A DNA stretch of 64,000 bases from Microcystis aeruginosa W13-11 (GCA_009995705.1 JAADBR010000002.1:1-64000), one strand, 5' to 3'. Counted from the first letter of the stretch, positions 8,290-16,471 are shown. Made by a program: numbers and translations. The notes: generated from the sequence alone by a model not told the origin.

Positions 8290-9726
8290 ATGCTTATTAA
8301 TCGCCTTGGCATCGATCGCGGGAAAAAATTCCTTAAAGAGAGTATCTTGTTCGGAAATGACCCTAATCCTGAATTAATTGGCATTTTAGGGGTTTATTTC
8401 GTCCAGGGCATTCTCGGACTCTCCCGATTAGCGGTTAGCTTTTTTTTAAAAGACGATTTGGCCTTGAGTCCCTCCCAGATGGGGGCATTAATCGGAGTGG
8501 CGGCGATTCCTTGGGTGATTAAACCAGCTTTTGGCTTTCTTTCGGATGGTTTGCCTATTTTTGGCTATCGTCGTCGCCCCTACCTAATTTTATCGGGAAT
8601 TCTCGGGGTTTTAGCTTGGTTGGCCCTGGCCACTGTGGTGGAGAATGCTTGGCAAGCGACGGCGGCGATCCTGCTTGGTTCCCTTTCTGTCACCATTAGT
8701 GATGTCATCGTCGATTCTTTGGTAGTAGAAAGAGCTCGCAAAGAGTCCTTAACTCAATCCGGTTCTCTACAGTCCTTAACTTGGGGAATATCGGCCCTAG
8801 GCGGCTTAATTACGGCTTATCTGGGGGGTTGGTTACTGGCACACCTCGGTACTCGTCCTGTCTTCGCTCTCACGGCTATTTTTCCCCTGATTGCCTCAGC
8901 CATGGCGTTTTTAATTACAGAGGAAAAAGTCAAGAATAATGATGATACACAATTAACGCCCAAAGTCAAGGAGCAAATCGGGCAATTATGGTCAGCAATC
9001 AGACAAAAATCAATTTTATTACCCACTGCCTTTATTTTTCTCTGGCAGGCTACTCCTAGCGCCGATTCTGCCTTTTTCTACTTCACCACCAACGAGTTAG
9101 GATTTGAACCGGAATTTTTAGGACGAGTGCGCTTAGTCACCAGTTTAGCCTCGATCCTGGGTATCTGGGTATATCAACGGTTTTTAAAAGCGATTTCCTT
9201 TCGTCTAATTTTGGGTTGGAGTACGGTGATGTCTGCGCTTTTAGGGATGACTACCCTACTCTTAGTTACCCATACTAATCGAGCGCTCGGTATTGACGAT
9301 CATTGGTTTAGTTTGGGAGATAGTCTCATCCTCACCGTCATGGGACAAATTGCCTTTTTACCCGTCTTAATTTTATCGGCTCGTCTTTGTCCAGTGGGTA
9401 TTGAAGCATCTCTATTCGCTTTATTAATGTCCGTCTGGAATATGTCAGGATTAGTTTCCCAAGAAATCGGAGCTTTATTAACCCATTGGTTGGGAGTCAC
9501 CGAAACTAATTTTGATAACCTTTGGTTATTGGTAGTGATTACTAATCTCTCCACTCTCCTACCTTTACCCCTAATTAAATGGCTACCTTCTACAGATCCG
9601 CAATCTCAGGAAGTTAAGAAAACTTTTCCCCCCGCAGAAGTCTTTGAACATCATGTTACCGGTTCTTTAGCTGAACCCGGTTTTATTCCTGAACTTGTCC
9701 CCGAATTAATCGAGACAAGAGATTGA
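8290..9726 (+). CDS. Folate/biopterin transporter family (BT1/FBT) MFS protein
   Basis: The 478-residue membrane protein has about 12 hydrophobic segments. It shows BT1-family signatures such as VYFVQGILGLSRLAVSFFLKD near the N-terminus and IKPAFGFLSDGLPIFGYRRRPY near residues 77-98. The family imports folates or pterins in plants, cyanobacteria and protozoa; the exact substrate here is not shown by sequence. A strong hairpin (9733-9765) lies seven bases after the stop and is probably its terminator. Confidence 0.85.
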   Translation: MLINRLGIDRGKKFLKESILFGNDPNPELIGILGVYFVQGILGLSRLAVSFFLKDDLALSPSQMGALIGVAAIPWVIKPAFGFLSDGLPIFGYRRRPYLILSGILGVLAWLALATVVENAWQATAAILLGSLSVTISDVIVDSLVVERARKESLTQSGSLQSLTWGISALGGLITAYLGGWLLAHLGTRPVFALTAIFPLIASAMAFLITEEKVKNNDDTQLTPKVKEQIGQLWSAIRQKSILLPTAFIFLWQATPSADSAFFYFTTNELGFEPEFLGRVRLVTSLASILGIWVYQRFLKAISFRLILGWSTVMSALLGMTTLLLVTHTNRALGIDDHWFSLGDSLILTVMGQIAFLPVLILSARLCPVGIEASLFALLMSVWNMSGLVSQEIGALLTHWLGVTETNFDNLWLLVVITNLSTLLPLPLIKWLPSTDPQSQEVKKTFPPAEVFEHHVTGSLAEPGFIPELVPELIETRD

Positions 9727-9732
9727 CAGTCC

Positions 9733-9765
9733 AGAAAAAGGGTTTCTTTGAGAAACCCTTTTTCT
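9733..9765. terminator. Palindromic repeat R, copy 1 (bidirectional terminator-like)
   Basis: A perfect 15-bp stem (9733-9747 with 9751-9765) with a 3-nt loop follows the transporter stop and also abuts the stop of the minus-strand toxin remnant. It is the first of five copies of one palindrome (AGAAAACGGGTTTCT type) clustered in 9.7-12.2 kb. This copy has an A where the others have C. Confidence 0.75.
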
Positions 9766-9838
9766 AAAAGTCTTTACCCCGTTTTTTCGTCTGCCTCAAA
9801 TCGCGTTGAAAGCGGGTTATTTCCTGTGGCGTTAACAT
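9764..9838 (-). pseudogene. YafQ/RelE-like toxin, truncated to 24 codons
   Basis: An ATG overlapping the antitoxin-frame stop opens a frame reading MLTPQEITRF then QRDLRQTKKRGKDF and stop. The FQRDL..TKKRGKD pattern matches the N-terminus of RelE/YafQ-type mRNA interferases. It ends at a TAG directly on the edge of palindromic repeat R, and no further toxin sequence remains before the transporter gene. It is therefore a dead toxin, probably cut by a deletion or by insertion of the palindrome. Confidence 0.6.
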
Positions 9839-10113
9839 TCCCCTGTATCCTTGTTCCAATCCTCGAACATCTGCCCGACGCTACTATAACGCTTAAGACG
9901 CTCAGGATGTTTTTCTACTTCTTCAATGGCGGCGAGCGTTTCTGTATTAGGAATTTGAACATCAAAGGGAAAACCCTAATGAAAATCGACATCAGATAAG
10001 GCTGGATGCTGGATTTTTTGTAGCAGAAGCTGTTGTTCTTCGTCAGTTAAGGAAAGGATAATTTGAGTAAGGGAATCAATTAGTTTAGTATTGATTGCAG
10101 CAGCTTGACTCAT
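9832..10113 (-). pseudogene. Antitoxin of a decayed toxin-antitoxin module, with an internal stop
   Basis: From the ATG at 10113 the frame begins MSQAAAINTKLIDSL, reaches an in-frame TAG at 9976-9978 after 45 codons, then continues coherently with FDVQIPNTETLAAIEEVEKH to a TAA at 9832-9834. The overlap of that stop with the toxin ATG is the usual antitoxin-toxin coupling, so this was one antitoxin gene of about 93 codons. The N-terminal part could still be made as a short peptide. Confidence 0.55.
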
Positions 10114-10152
10114 GGTTAAACAAATGATTGGGAGTTAATTAATTATTTTAAT

Positions 10153-10230
10153 CTAGTCTAGCGCGAGTTAGCAACCCCTAGCGATCGCCCTAAGTCCAGA
10201 AAACGGGTTTTTTAAAGAAACCCGTTTTCT
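10153..10230. repeat. Palindromic repeat R, copy 2, in a longer duplicated unit
   Basis: The palindrome (10198-10230, AGAAAACGGGTTT arms) is preceded by CTAGTCTAGCGCGAGTTAGCAA. The same unit recurs at 11217-11308, so about 75-80 bp is duplicated. The right edge touches the stop of the HicB-like gene, and it probably acts as its terminator. Confidence 0.7.
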
Positions 10231-10545
10231 TCAATGTAATCCAACTAATTCCATCTCTTGACAATTGTGGTGTGCTTTTGCCAGAGTTTGTTTAATTTGA
10301 CGGGCGATTTTTTGTTGAGGGGTTAGATTGATACCGTCAACAATCGGTAACTGATGCTGTAAGCGTAGTCCTAAAATAAGCCAGCCTTCCAAAACTTCCT
10401 GTAACTGTTCCTTAGTAGCTTCGAGAGTTGTTTCATTAGCATATACTCCCTCAAATCCCGGAATTTCTCCATAAAAAGTACCGTCTTCTAGAACTTCATA
10501 AGTTGCCAGTTCCATTGCTTGTTTTAGATATTTTGTTAGCATCAT
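10231..10545 (-). CDS. HicB-family antitoxin-like protein (orphan)
   Basis: The 104-residue protein contains the HicB fold pattern, LATYEVLEDGTFYGEIPGF followed by GVYANETTLEATKEQLQEVLEGWL, in which a partial RNase H-like fold neutralises HicA toxins. No HicA gene is adjacent. Its last 20 residues (KQTLAKAHHNCQEMELVGL) are nearly identical to the middle of the 66-aa protein at 10651-10851, pointing to duplication and fusion. The gene stops at a copy of palindromic repeat R. Confidence 0.7.
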   Translation of the reverse strand: MMLTKYLKQAMELATYEVLEDGTFYGEIPGFEGVYANETTLEATKEQLQEVLEGWLILGLRLQHQLPIVDGINLTPQQKIARQIKQTLAKAHHNCQEMELVGLH

Positions 10546-10592
10546 TAACAGGAATAAAGCTCAGTTATTGTGTCGAAGATTGTTGATTTGAT

Positions 10593-10626
10593 GTTCAGTT
10601 GTTTTGACTCTGGCGATAATTTTGCC
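10593..10626 (-). repeat. Duplicated 5-prime fragment of the 112-aa gene
   Basis: The 34 bp here match the start region of the gene at 10842-11180 (complement of GGCAAAATTATCGCCAGAGT...), but the ATG is destroyed and the frame stops soon after. Together with the shared tail in the HicB gene it shows an imperfect tandem duplication of this small gene cassette. Confidence 0.5.
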
Positions 10627-10634
10627 CTGTTTCT

Positions 10635-10669
10635 CCAGAAAACGGGTTTCTCAAAGAAACCCGTTTTCT
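10635..10669. repeat. Palindromic repeat R, copy 3
   Basis: CCAGAAAACGGGTTTCT and its complement flank CAA. The palindrome overlaps the 3-prime end of the gene at 10651-10851 and encodes its last residues (ENGFL) and stop, so the repeat has become part of the coding sequence. Confidence 0.7.
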
Positions 10670-10851
10670 AGGTTTTCTAGCTGCTGTCTTCGTCTTTGAT
10701 GATTTTCCGCTTCTAAGCGACTAATCGCTTCTTCTAATTGTAATCCAACTAATTCCATCTCTTGACAATTGCGGTGTGCTTTTGCCAAAGTTTGCTTAAG
10801 TTGATCAGAATCCCGGGGAAGCTGAGGAACAAAATCCATATTTAACTCCAT
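10651..10851 (-). CDS. Small coiled-coil protein, function unknown
   Basis: The 66-residue charged protein contains a predicted helix or coiled coil (residues 15-60, rich in Gln, Glu, Leu and Arg). Its start overlaps the stop of the 112-aa gene by 10 bp, so the two are translationally coupled. Residues 18-37 are shared with the tail of the HicB-like protein. The last five residues come from palindromic repeat R. I recognise no family. Such pairs could be accessory toxin-antitoxin or scaffold proteins, but the sequence does not say. Confidence 0.5.
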   Translation of the reverse strand: MELNMDFVPQLPRDSDQLKQTLAKAHRNCQEMELVGLQLEEAISRLEAENHQRRRQQLENLENGFL

Positions 10852-11180
10852 TCAAGTTTAATTTCTTCGACACTACGCATCAAGGCAGGAATCCGTACTT
10901 GGGTTGTCTTAATGACTTCTTCTATAAATCTTAGCAAATCAGGAGAAATAATCGGTTGAGATTGAGCGGCACGAATTTCTAAGTTTGATAGCTGAGAAAA
11001 CCGAGATTCCGCTTGGAGGGCAATTTCTGTGAGTTGCTCTAAACTGTCTAGGGTTTCTGCTGTTTCACCAAAACGGTTTAAGATGGCAAATTCTACAGAT
11101 TTAGATTCGTCAACAATGTCTAATAGCCCATTTTTCAGATTGATGATCAGTTGTTTTGACTCTGGCGATAATTTTGCCAT
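10842..11180 (-). CDS. Small helical protein, function unknown
   Basis: This 112-residue protein begins MAKLSPESKQLIINLKNGLLD and is predicted to be mostly alpha-helical, with heptad-like Leu/Ile spacing and no membrane segment. It is first of a two-gene unit with the 66-aa protein, with overlapping genes. Part of its 5-prime end is duplicated at 10593-10626. I cannot assign a family. Confidence 0.55.
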   Translation of the reverse strand: MAKLSPESKQLIINLKNGLLDIVDESKSVEFAILNRFGETAETLDSLEQLTEIALQAESRFSQLSNLEIRAAQSQPIISPDLLRFIEEVIKTTQVRIPALMRSVEEIKLEWS

Positions 11181-11216
11181 TTTTCTCAGCTTACCATACT
11201 GGCCAATCTACTGATT

Positions 11217-11308
11217 CCAGTCTAGCGCGAGTTAGCAATCTCTGGGGATCGCTTCTTATTCCAGAAAACGGGTTTCTCAAAGAAGTTTCTCAAAGAAACC
11301 CGTTTTCT
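11217..11308. repeat. Palindromic repeat R, copy 4 (expanded)
   Basis: The AGTCTAGCGCGAGTTAGCAA leader seen at 10153 is repeated here. The palindrome at 11261-11308 has an internal duplication of about 13 bp (TTTCTCAAAGAAG), so its loop is longer than in the other copies. It abuts the stop of the PEP-CTERM gene and the start side of the 112-aa gene, and likely separates their transcription. Confidence 0.7.
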
Positions 11309-12018
11309 CAGTTCCAATGGCGCTTAAGTGCTGCTCCCGCCCCCAGCAAGCCTAAGGCCAGCAAACCCAGGCCAGAACTTGATTCAGGAACAGACACGGG
11401 AGCAAGAGGAGTCTCCTGCAAGTTCAGCGTCCAACTGCCGAGAGCGCCAGTATCACCTGACACATTATCCGAAATGGTCAGCCGCCAGTCGCCAGCGGTC
11501 TGGGATCCACTCAAGGAAGTGAGTATGGGAACGAGGGTGCTGCTACCGGCACCGGTGGGGAAGTAGTTACCGGAGGGGATGACAAAAGAAGCATTTCCCG
11601 AAGCCGCTACCGTCCAGATGTTGCCGGTAAAGGCATCGTTAAAGCTGTAGTCGCCGCCGAAGTCGCGGTCGTCGCCGAACCCAGAAGTAATCTGCCCGAT
11701 GCGGTTGAACAGAGATACTGTCGTGTTGGTTGGGACGTAGGTGAGGGTGGCGATCAAGTCACCAATGAAGGTGTGGGTTAGGTTATTGAGGGTGACGGTG
11801 ATGTCGGTAATCAGCAAGTTGGAACTGGTGGGAACGGTAATAGTGCTGGAAGCACCTGTGGCGTTGTCATCGGGGATGCTGAAACCAGCACCAGTTCCGG
11901 TAAAGCTGACGGCACTGGCGGGGAGGACGGTCAAACTAGCGATCGCGCTAACTGTGCCAGCTAAGACAACACCAGCCAGAGAGAGAGATTTGAAGGTAGT
12001 TGTAGTATTCACGGGCAA
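11308..12018 (-). CDS. PEP-CTERM-sorted extracellular protein with a P-domain-like fold
   Basis: The 236-residue protein has an N-terminal signal peptide ending in ASA (about residue 36). A beta-rich domain follows, with features of proprotein-convertase P domains (ITDITVTLNNLTHTFIGDL near 69-87 and GDWRLTISDNVSGDTGALGSW near 177-197). The C-terminal sorting signal runs VPESSSGLGLLALGLLGAGA and ends KRHWN, the PEP-CTERM arrangement of motif, hydrophobic helix and basic tail. It is likely exported and anchored or released by an exosortase-type system. Its role at the cell surface is unknown. Confidence 0.8.
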   Translation of the reverse strand: MPVNTTTTFKSLSLAGVVLAGTVSAIASLTVLPASAVSFTGTGAGFSIPDDNATGASSTITVPTSSNLLITDITVTLNNLTHTFIGDLIATLTYVPTNTTVSLFNRIGQITSGFGDDRDFGGDYSFNDAFTGNIWTVAASGNASFVIPSGNYFPTGAGSSTLVPILTSLSGSQTAGDWRLTISDNVSGDTGALGSWTLNLQETPLAPVSVPESSSGLGLLALGLLGAGAALKRHWN

Positions 12019-12120
12019 TTTTGAGTAAATTTCCCCAGAAAGCCTATCACTCCCCCCTATTTTGTCAAATATCGCTTTTTTATCGATTTTATAAGTTTTA
12101 TAAGTTTTATCTATGTAAGT

Positions 12121-12155
12121 CCAGAAAACGGGTTTCTTCCAGAAACCCGTTTTCT
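12121..12155. repeat. Palindromic repeat R, copy 5
   Basis: CCAGAAAACGGGTTTCT, then TCC, then AGAAACCCGTTTTCT. This copy lies between the divergent PEP-CTERM and Phd-like antitoxin genes, upstream of both, so a simple terminator role does not fit it. Confidence 0.7.
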
Positions 12156-12203
12156 AAGTTGATGGAATAAGCTAAAATCGAATCAACTCGTTGCCCTCGC
12201 CTT

Positions 12204-12503
12204 ATGTTTTCTATCCAAACTACCTACACTCAAGCTCAAGAAAATTTAGCGAGCCTTCTGGATCGACTGGAAAGCGAGAATAGTATGGCGATTATTACGC
12301 GCCCTGGTCAAAAAGATATGGCACTATTAAGCCCAGAGGAATTAACTGGCTTATTAGAAACCGTTTATCTTTTGCGATCGCCTGCCAATGCTAGAAAGTT
12401 ATTGGCAGCACTGGAACGTTCAATGGAGAGGGACGTTCAAACAATACCGGGACAGACAGTTACAGAACTTTGTCAGGAGTTAGGAATTGAACGCCAAGAG
12501 TAG
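12204..12503 (+). CDS. Phd/YefM-family antitoxin
   Basis: The 99-residue protein opens with the YefM/Phd DNA-binding pattern (TTYTQAQENLASLLDRL, then AIITRPGQKDMALLSPEEL) and has a C-terminal helical tail that normally wraps the toxin. Antitoxins of this type repress their own operon and block RelE-fold toxins. The partner toxin frame overlaps its end but is cut after 24 codons (12487-12561), so the antitoxin is now an orphan. It may still be intact and expressed. Confidence 0.85.
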   Translation: MFSIQTTYTQAQENLASLLDRLESENSMAIITRPGQKDMALLSPEELTGLLETVYLLRSPANARKLLAALERSMERDVQTIPGQTVTELCQELGIERQE

Positions 12504-12561
12504 GGCAATTGTCTTTGATCACCAATTTCGGGAAGATTTAAGATGGTGGTATATTAAATAA
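12487..12561 (+). pseudogene. YoeB/Txe-like toxin, truncated to 24 codons
   Basis: Overlapping the end of the antitoxin in the +1 frame, a TTG-initiated frame reads NAKSRAIVFDHQF then REDLRWWYIK and stop. The AIVFDHQFREDLRWW pattern is the N-terminus of YoeB-type toxins; the catalytic C-terminal half is missing. The truncation point is at the same codon number as in the other toxin remnant (9764-9838), though no palindrome lies here. Confidence 0.65.
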
Positions 12562-12567
12562 ATTCAG

Positions 12568-12975
12568 TTACTCAGTTAAGTAAGGGGTACAATACAAATC
12601 GATGACCCTTCTAATTAGTATGACCGCTGCCAGAACAGCAACACCACTGGCAGTTGTCAGGTTTGTCATCCAAGCTGGATAAAATTGAGTGATTACAATC
12701 ATAACTGCTTCGGCTACTCCTTCGATCGCTTCAGCCATTGACTTGTTTTCTTGATATAATTGACAAAAGCTGGTTTTGAATTGCCTCCGTTCTATTAAAC
12801 TATCGGCTGTTTTTGCCTTGATTTTTTCTTCTTTTAAAGCGGCTTCGGCGGTGGTAATCTCTTGTAAGCTGCGTTTGATCTGTATTATCTCAAGTTCCCG
12901 AATTACTCGACGATCTTGAATTTCGTACTTACGGTTGATTAGAATTTCAATCTTTTCACTTTCAAATTCAATCAT
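12568..12975 (-). CDS. Coiled-coil protein with C-terminal membrane helix, function unknown
   Basis: The 135-residue protein has a charged, heptad-rich N-terminal part (about 1-75, with many Glu, Lys and Ile) and a hydrophobic C-terminal segment (about 85-125) with one or two membrane helices. I recognise no family. It is separated by only six bases from the toxin remnant on the other strand. It may be part of the same accessory cluster. Confidence 0.5.
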   Translation of the reverse strand: MIEFESEKIEILINRKYEIQDRRVIRELEIIQIKRSLQEITTAEAALKEEKIKAKTADSLIERRQFKTSFCQLYQENKSMAEAIEGVAEAVMIVITQFYPAWMTNLTTASGVAVLAAVILIRRVIDLYCTPYLTE

Positions 12976-13170
12976 TTACCTTTGTCGATCCTTGTTTCCT
13001 TTCTTTCTTATTTTTGATTTTTACATAGGTTCACTTACCTGAACTGGGAGTATCTCACCTTTGTAACCCCTAAATCAGTTTTTATGTCAAGCTATTTTGA
13101 AAGCCTTGCTAGAAACCAGTTTTAGGGACAAGTATAATAATTACTCGCTTGCATAAATCAGATGCTCCTC

Positions 13171-13815
13171 CTAAACACCTGAACCCGCATATTTTACCAG
13201 TTCAGCTTCAATTTCCGCTAACTCTTTCAGGTCTTTTCGCTCCTCTATTTCAAGTTCCTGCAGTCGAAGTTCAAGTTCTCGACGATCACTGCTATTATCT
13301 CCGACTAGACCTTGCTCTAGTATGCGAAGTTCATCCCCTATGCTATCTATAATCTCAACAGCAGTATCACCCAGTGCATCTAAAACACCAAGCTCTCTAT
13401 ATTGTTCAAGTGCTGTGGTTAAAGCTTTTTTTTGATCTTGTGTAAGTGACATGGTTGTTGCTGGTTTTTCATCCCTATCTTTGGCAAAATTGAATAGGAC
13501 AGGTTCCTTTGAAGGTCTTTTCGGATAATGCTTTTTGTTTTGCACTACTGAATTTTCAGTTTTTTTTTCTGTAAGCACAGCGATGACAGCGGCAGAAGGG
13601 GCTTGTGGATGACAAGCATCTCTTTGTCCATAGTTCTCCATGCGGCAAAGCATCAAAGAGGTTATTTTTTGTCCAGTTTCTTGCGATAAAAACTTGGCAA
13701 ACTGAACTTGAGTCATTTCTCTAATCTTTCTCTCTGCCTTGAATTGTTTTCCTGATAAAACAATAATCACGGTTTTTTCCAGCTTCTTCGAGCGGGTTTT
13801 ATTATGCCTAGCCAT
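13171..13815 (-). CDS. Protein with XRE-like helix-turn-helix and acidic coiled coil
   Basis: In the 214-residue protein, residues about 22-60 (KQFKAERKIREMTQVQFAKF, then TSLMLCRMENYG) resemble a Cro/C1-type helix-turn-helix. Residues 165-210 form a Glu/Leu/Arg-rich coiled coil. A DNA-binding role is plausible but the helix-turn-helix is divergent. It is divergent from glnN with about 380 bp between, and probably unrelated to nitrogen control. No close family is recognised. Confidence 0.5.
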   Translation of the reverse strand: MARHNKTRSKKLEKTVIIVLSGKQFKAERKIREMTQVQFAKFLSQETGQKITSLMLCRMENYGQRDACHPQAPSAAVIAVLTEKKTENSVVQNKKHYPKRPSKEPVLFNFAKDRDEKPATTMSLTQDQKKALTTALEQYRELGVLDALGDTAVEIIDSIGDELRILEQGLVGDNSSDRRELELRLQELEIEERKDLKELAEIEAELVKYAGSGV

Positions 13816-13949
13816 TGTAGCCCTAATTGTCGGGTTTTGTCAAGTATTTCTGTAAAATTTCTTCACAGTAGGTTTTATTTAAGTCCCATTATTCAAAATC
13901 ATTAGATCAAAACAGAAGTTCACTGGCTGAAACATTTATAGGGATATTT

Positions 13950-13991
13950 GTAATATTTGATACAAATCTCTCGATTACCTGTTCTTAGGAT
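13950..13991 (+). promoter_or_regulatory. NtcA-activated promoter of glnN
   Basis: A perfect NtcA site GTA-N8-TAC (13950-13963, spacer ATATTTGA) is followed after exactly 22 bp by TAGGAT (13986-13991), which fits the TAN3T -10 box. This is the canonical class II NtcA promoter arrangement for cyanobacterial genes induced under nitrogen limitation. Transcription would start near 13998, giving a leader of about 195 nt before glnN. Confidence 0.85.
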
Positions 13992-14193
13992 TAAGGCTGG
14001 TGTTGCTAATTGATCGGGAAAGAGGCCGGCGCAAGCAGATAAAAACCGCACAGAAGCTTGTGCCGTGGGATCGAAATTATTAAGCGGAGAATAGCCTCTG
14101 ACCGGACTTCAACATCAAAGTTAGTAGGAAACTTGTCATCGCCTAAGTAAAGTAACCCTTTATCCACGACACAGCAAAATAGGAAAAATACTT

Positions 14194-16365
14194 ATGAGTT
14201 ATGGAACCCGTGTTCAAGCTATCTCTCAAGTCACAGACCGTAAACCCCTACCGAGCAAAATTCCGCAACGTTTAGAGGCCTTGTGGGCAACCGATGTCTT
14301 TACCCTGAGCAAAATGCAGGCCAGTCTTCCCAAAGACGTATTCAAATCGGTCAAAAACACGATTTTAACCGGGGGAAAATTAGACGTTTCCATCGCCAGT
14401 GCGGTGGCGGCGGCGATGAAAGATTGGGCCACGTCCAAAGGGGCGCTGTACTATGCCCATGTCTTCTATCCGATGACCAACGCCACCGCCGAAAAACATG
14501 ATGGTTTTATCTCCGTGCAGAGCGACGGTTCAGTGATCACAGAATTTACGGGCAAAGTCTTAGTACAGGGGGAACCGGACGGGTCATCCTTTCCTAACGG
14601 CGGACTTCGCTCCACCTTTGAAGCGCGGGGTTACACCGCTTGGGATGTCACCAGTCCGGCCTACGTTATGGAGACGGATAATGGTGTAACCCTGTGTATC
14701 CCGACGGTGTTCATCTCTTGGACAGGAGAGGCCCTCGACAAAAAAACGCCGCTTTTACGCTCGATTTCATCGATGAGTAAAGCCGCCACCAGGGTGCTGA
14801 AGCTCTTAGGACATACAGATGTCGCCCCCGTTAACTCCAGCTGCGGCGCTGAACAGGAATATTTCCTCGTAGATGCTCATTTTGCCCATAGTCGCCCCGA
14901 TTTACTGCTCACCGGTCGCACCCTATTTGGTAAACCCGCCGCTAAGGGTCAACAGTTCGACGATCATTATTTTGGCGCGATTCCCGAACGGGTTCAGGTG
15001 TTTATGCAGGAAGTGGAGGAAAGAATGTATCGCCTCGGCATTCCGGCCAAAACCCGCCATAATGAAGTCGCCCCTGGACAGTTCGAGATTGCCCCCTTTT
15101 TCGAGGCTGCTAACGTGGCCAGTGACCATCAGCAGTTAATTATGACTTTGCTGAAAAGTACGGCTAAAAAACACGGTTTTGTTTGCCTACTCCACGAAAA
15201 ACCCTTTGCGGGAATTAATGGTTCGGGAAAACACGTTAACTGGTCCGTCGGCAACGCTACCCAGGGCAATCTGCTGGATCCGGGCGATACTCCCCACGCT
15301 AATATGCAGTTTTTGTTATTCTGTGGGGCGGTGATTCGTGGTGTTCACAAGTACGGGGGGCTTTTACGCGCAGTGGTGGCTACCGCCAGCAATGATCACC
15401 GTTTGGGAGCAAATGAAGCTCCTCCCGCCATTATTTCCGTATATTTGGGCAGCCAGTTAGAAAAGGTATTCGACCAAATTAGCCAAGGCCGAATTGAGGG
15501 TTCTGATGCCCCGGGGTTGATGGATCTGGGTGTCGATACCCTGCCGGTGTTCCCCAAGGATCCTGGCGATCGCAATCGCACCTCTCCTTTTGCTTTTACG
15601 GGCAATCGCTTTGAATTCCGGGCCGTGGGTTCTAATCAGTCAGTTTCTGGTCCGCTGGTGGCGATGAATACGATTCTAGCCGATTCCCTGACTTGGGTGG
15701 CGGATAAGTTAGAAAGCCGGATGAAAGCTGGGGAAGACCTCAATACTGCCGCCCAGGGTGTTCTTAAGGAGATCATGGACAAACACAGAAATGTGATCTT
15801 CGGAGGTAACGGATATTCCCCAGAATGGCACAAAATGGCGGTAGAAGAGCGCGGTTTAGCTAATCTCCGCACCACTGCCGATGCTTTACCCGTGCTGAGG
15901 GCCGATTATATCGAAGAACTGTTTACCCGCATGGGTGTGCTTACCCCCGTTGAACTGGAAAGTCGTTTTGATGTCTATGCGGAACAGTATTTGCTGGCCA
16001 TCGAGGTGGAGGCGAAACTGGTGGTAAGTATGGCTAAAACGATTATTTATCCCGCTGCTGTTCGCTACTTGTCGGAATTGTCCTCAGCGATCGCTAATGC
16101 GGCGGCGATCGGCATCGAGGTGGATAAGGAAAGCGCCCAAACCGTCTCGAATCTAATTAAATTACTGATGGATGGCGTTAGCAAACTGAGTGCGGCCATG
16201 GCTAAACAGGATTTTGACTCGATCGAGGAACATATGCAGTATTCCGCTCAAACGCTCCGTCCCTTGATGGATAAGGTGCGCGAATATGCTGACACACTGG
16301 AAGGGGAAGTGGCCGACAATTTCTGGCCTCTACCTACCTATCAAGAAATGTTGTTTGTTAAATAA
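14194..16365 (+). CDS. glnN: Glutamine synthetase type III
   Basis: The enzyme makes glutamine from glutamate, ammonia and ATP. The 723-residue length is typical of GSIII and much longer than GSI. Active-site regions seen include EQEYFLVD (about 220), [15 protein letters not shown] (about 290), [10 protein letters not shown] (342-351) and [14 protein letters not shown] (about 400). The consensus NtcA promoter upstream indicates induction by nitrogen starvation, as known for glnN in other unicellular cyanobacteria. The gene is monocistronic, with a terminator at 16379. Confidence 0.96.
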   Translation: MSYGTRVQAISQVTDRKPLPSKIPQRLEALWATDVFTLSKMQASLPKDVFKSVKNTILTGGKLDVSIASAVAAAMKDWATSKGALYYAHVFYPMTNATAEKHDGFISVQSDGSVITEFTGKVLVQGEPDGSSFPNGGLRSTFEARGYTAWDVTSPAYVMETDNGVTLCIPTVFISWTGEALDKKTPLLRSISSMSKAATRVLKLLGHTDVAPVNSSCGAEQEYFLVDAHFAHSRPDLLLTGRTLFGKPAAKGQQFDDHYFGAIPERVQVFMQEVEERMYRLGIPAKTRHNEVAPGQFEIAPFFEAANVASDHQQLIMTLLKSTAKKHGFVCLLHEKPFAGINGSGKHVNWSVGNATQGNLLDPGDTPHANMQFLLFCGAVIRGVHKYGGLLRAVVATASNDHRLGANEAPPAIISVYLGSQLEKVFDQISQGRIEGSDAPGLMDLGVDTLPVFPKDPGDRNRTSPFAFTGNRFEFRAVGSNQSVSGPLVAMNTILADSLTWVADKLESRMKAGEDLNTAAQGVLKEIMDKHRNVIFGGNGYSPEWHKMAVEERGLANLRTTADALPVLRADYIEELFTRMGVLTPVELESRFDVYAEQYLLAIEVEAKLVVSMAKTIIYPAAVRYLSELSSAIANAAAIGIEVDKESAQTVSNLIKLLMDGVSKLSAAMAKQDFDSIEEHMQYSAQTLRPLMDKVREYADTLEGEVADNFWPLPTYQEMLFVK

Positions 16366-16378
16366 CATGACCACAGGG

Positions 16379-16416
16379 AGGGGGTAAATAAATGATTCGG
16401 CACCCCCTTCTTTTTA
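16379..16416 (+). terminator. Rho-independent terminator of glnN
   Basis: An AGGGGGT/ACCCCCT stem (16379-16385 with 16402-16408) is followed by TTCTTTTTA. It lies 13 bp after the glnN stop. Confidence 0.7.
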
Positions 16417-16420
16417 TCTC

Positions 16421-16471
16421 TGGTAGTTTTAAGTTATGTTAAGAAAAGTAAATATAAACTTAAAACTACCA
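16421..16471 (+). promoter_or_regulatory. Perfect long inverted repeat ending at the carotenoid oxygenase start codon
   Basis: Arms of 15 bp (TGGTAGTTTTAAGTT at 16421-16435 and its complement at 16457-16471) enclose 21 bp containing AGAAAAG. The last arm base is the A of the ATG. In DNA it could be an operator. In RNA it would form a stem that buries the start codon and exposes a purine-rich loop. No separate Shine-Dalgarno sequence is visible outside the structure. Confidence 0.6.

Noticed and set aside
9748..9999. 83-codon plus-strand frame
   Set aside because: It lies antisense to the decayed toxin-antitoxin pair, whose minus-strand translation is clearly the meaningful one.
11156..11566. 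136-codon plus-strand frame
   Set aside because: It is antisense to the PEP-CTERM gene and to repeat R; its composition is that of a shadow frame.
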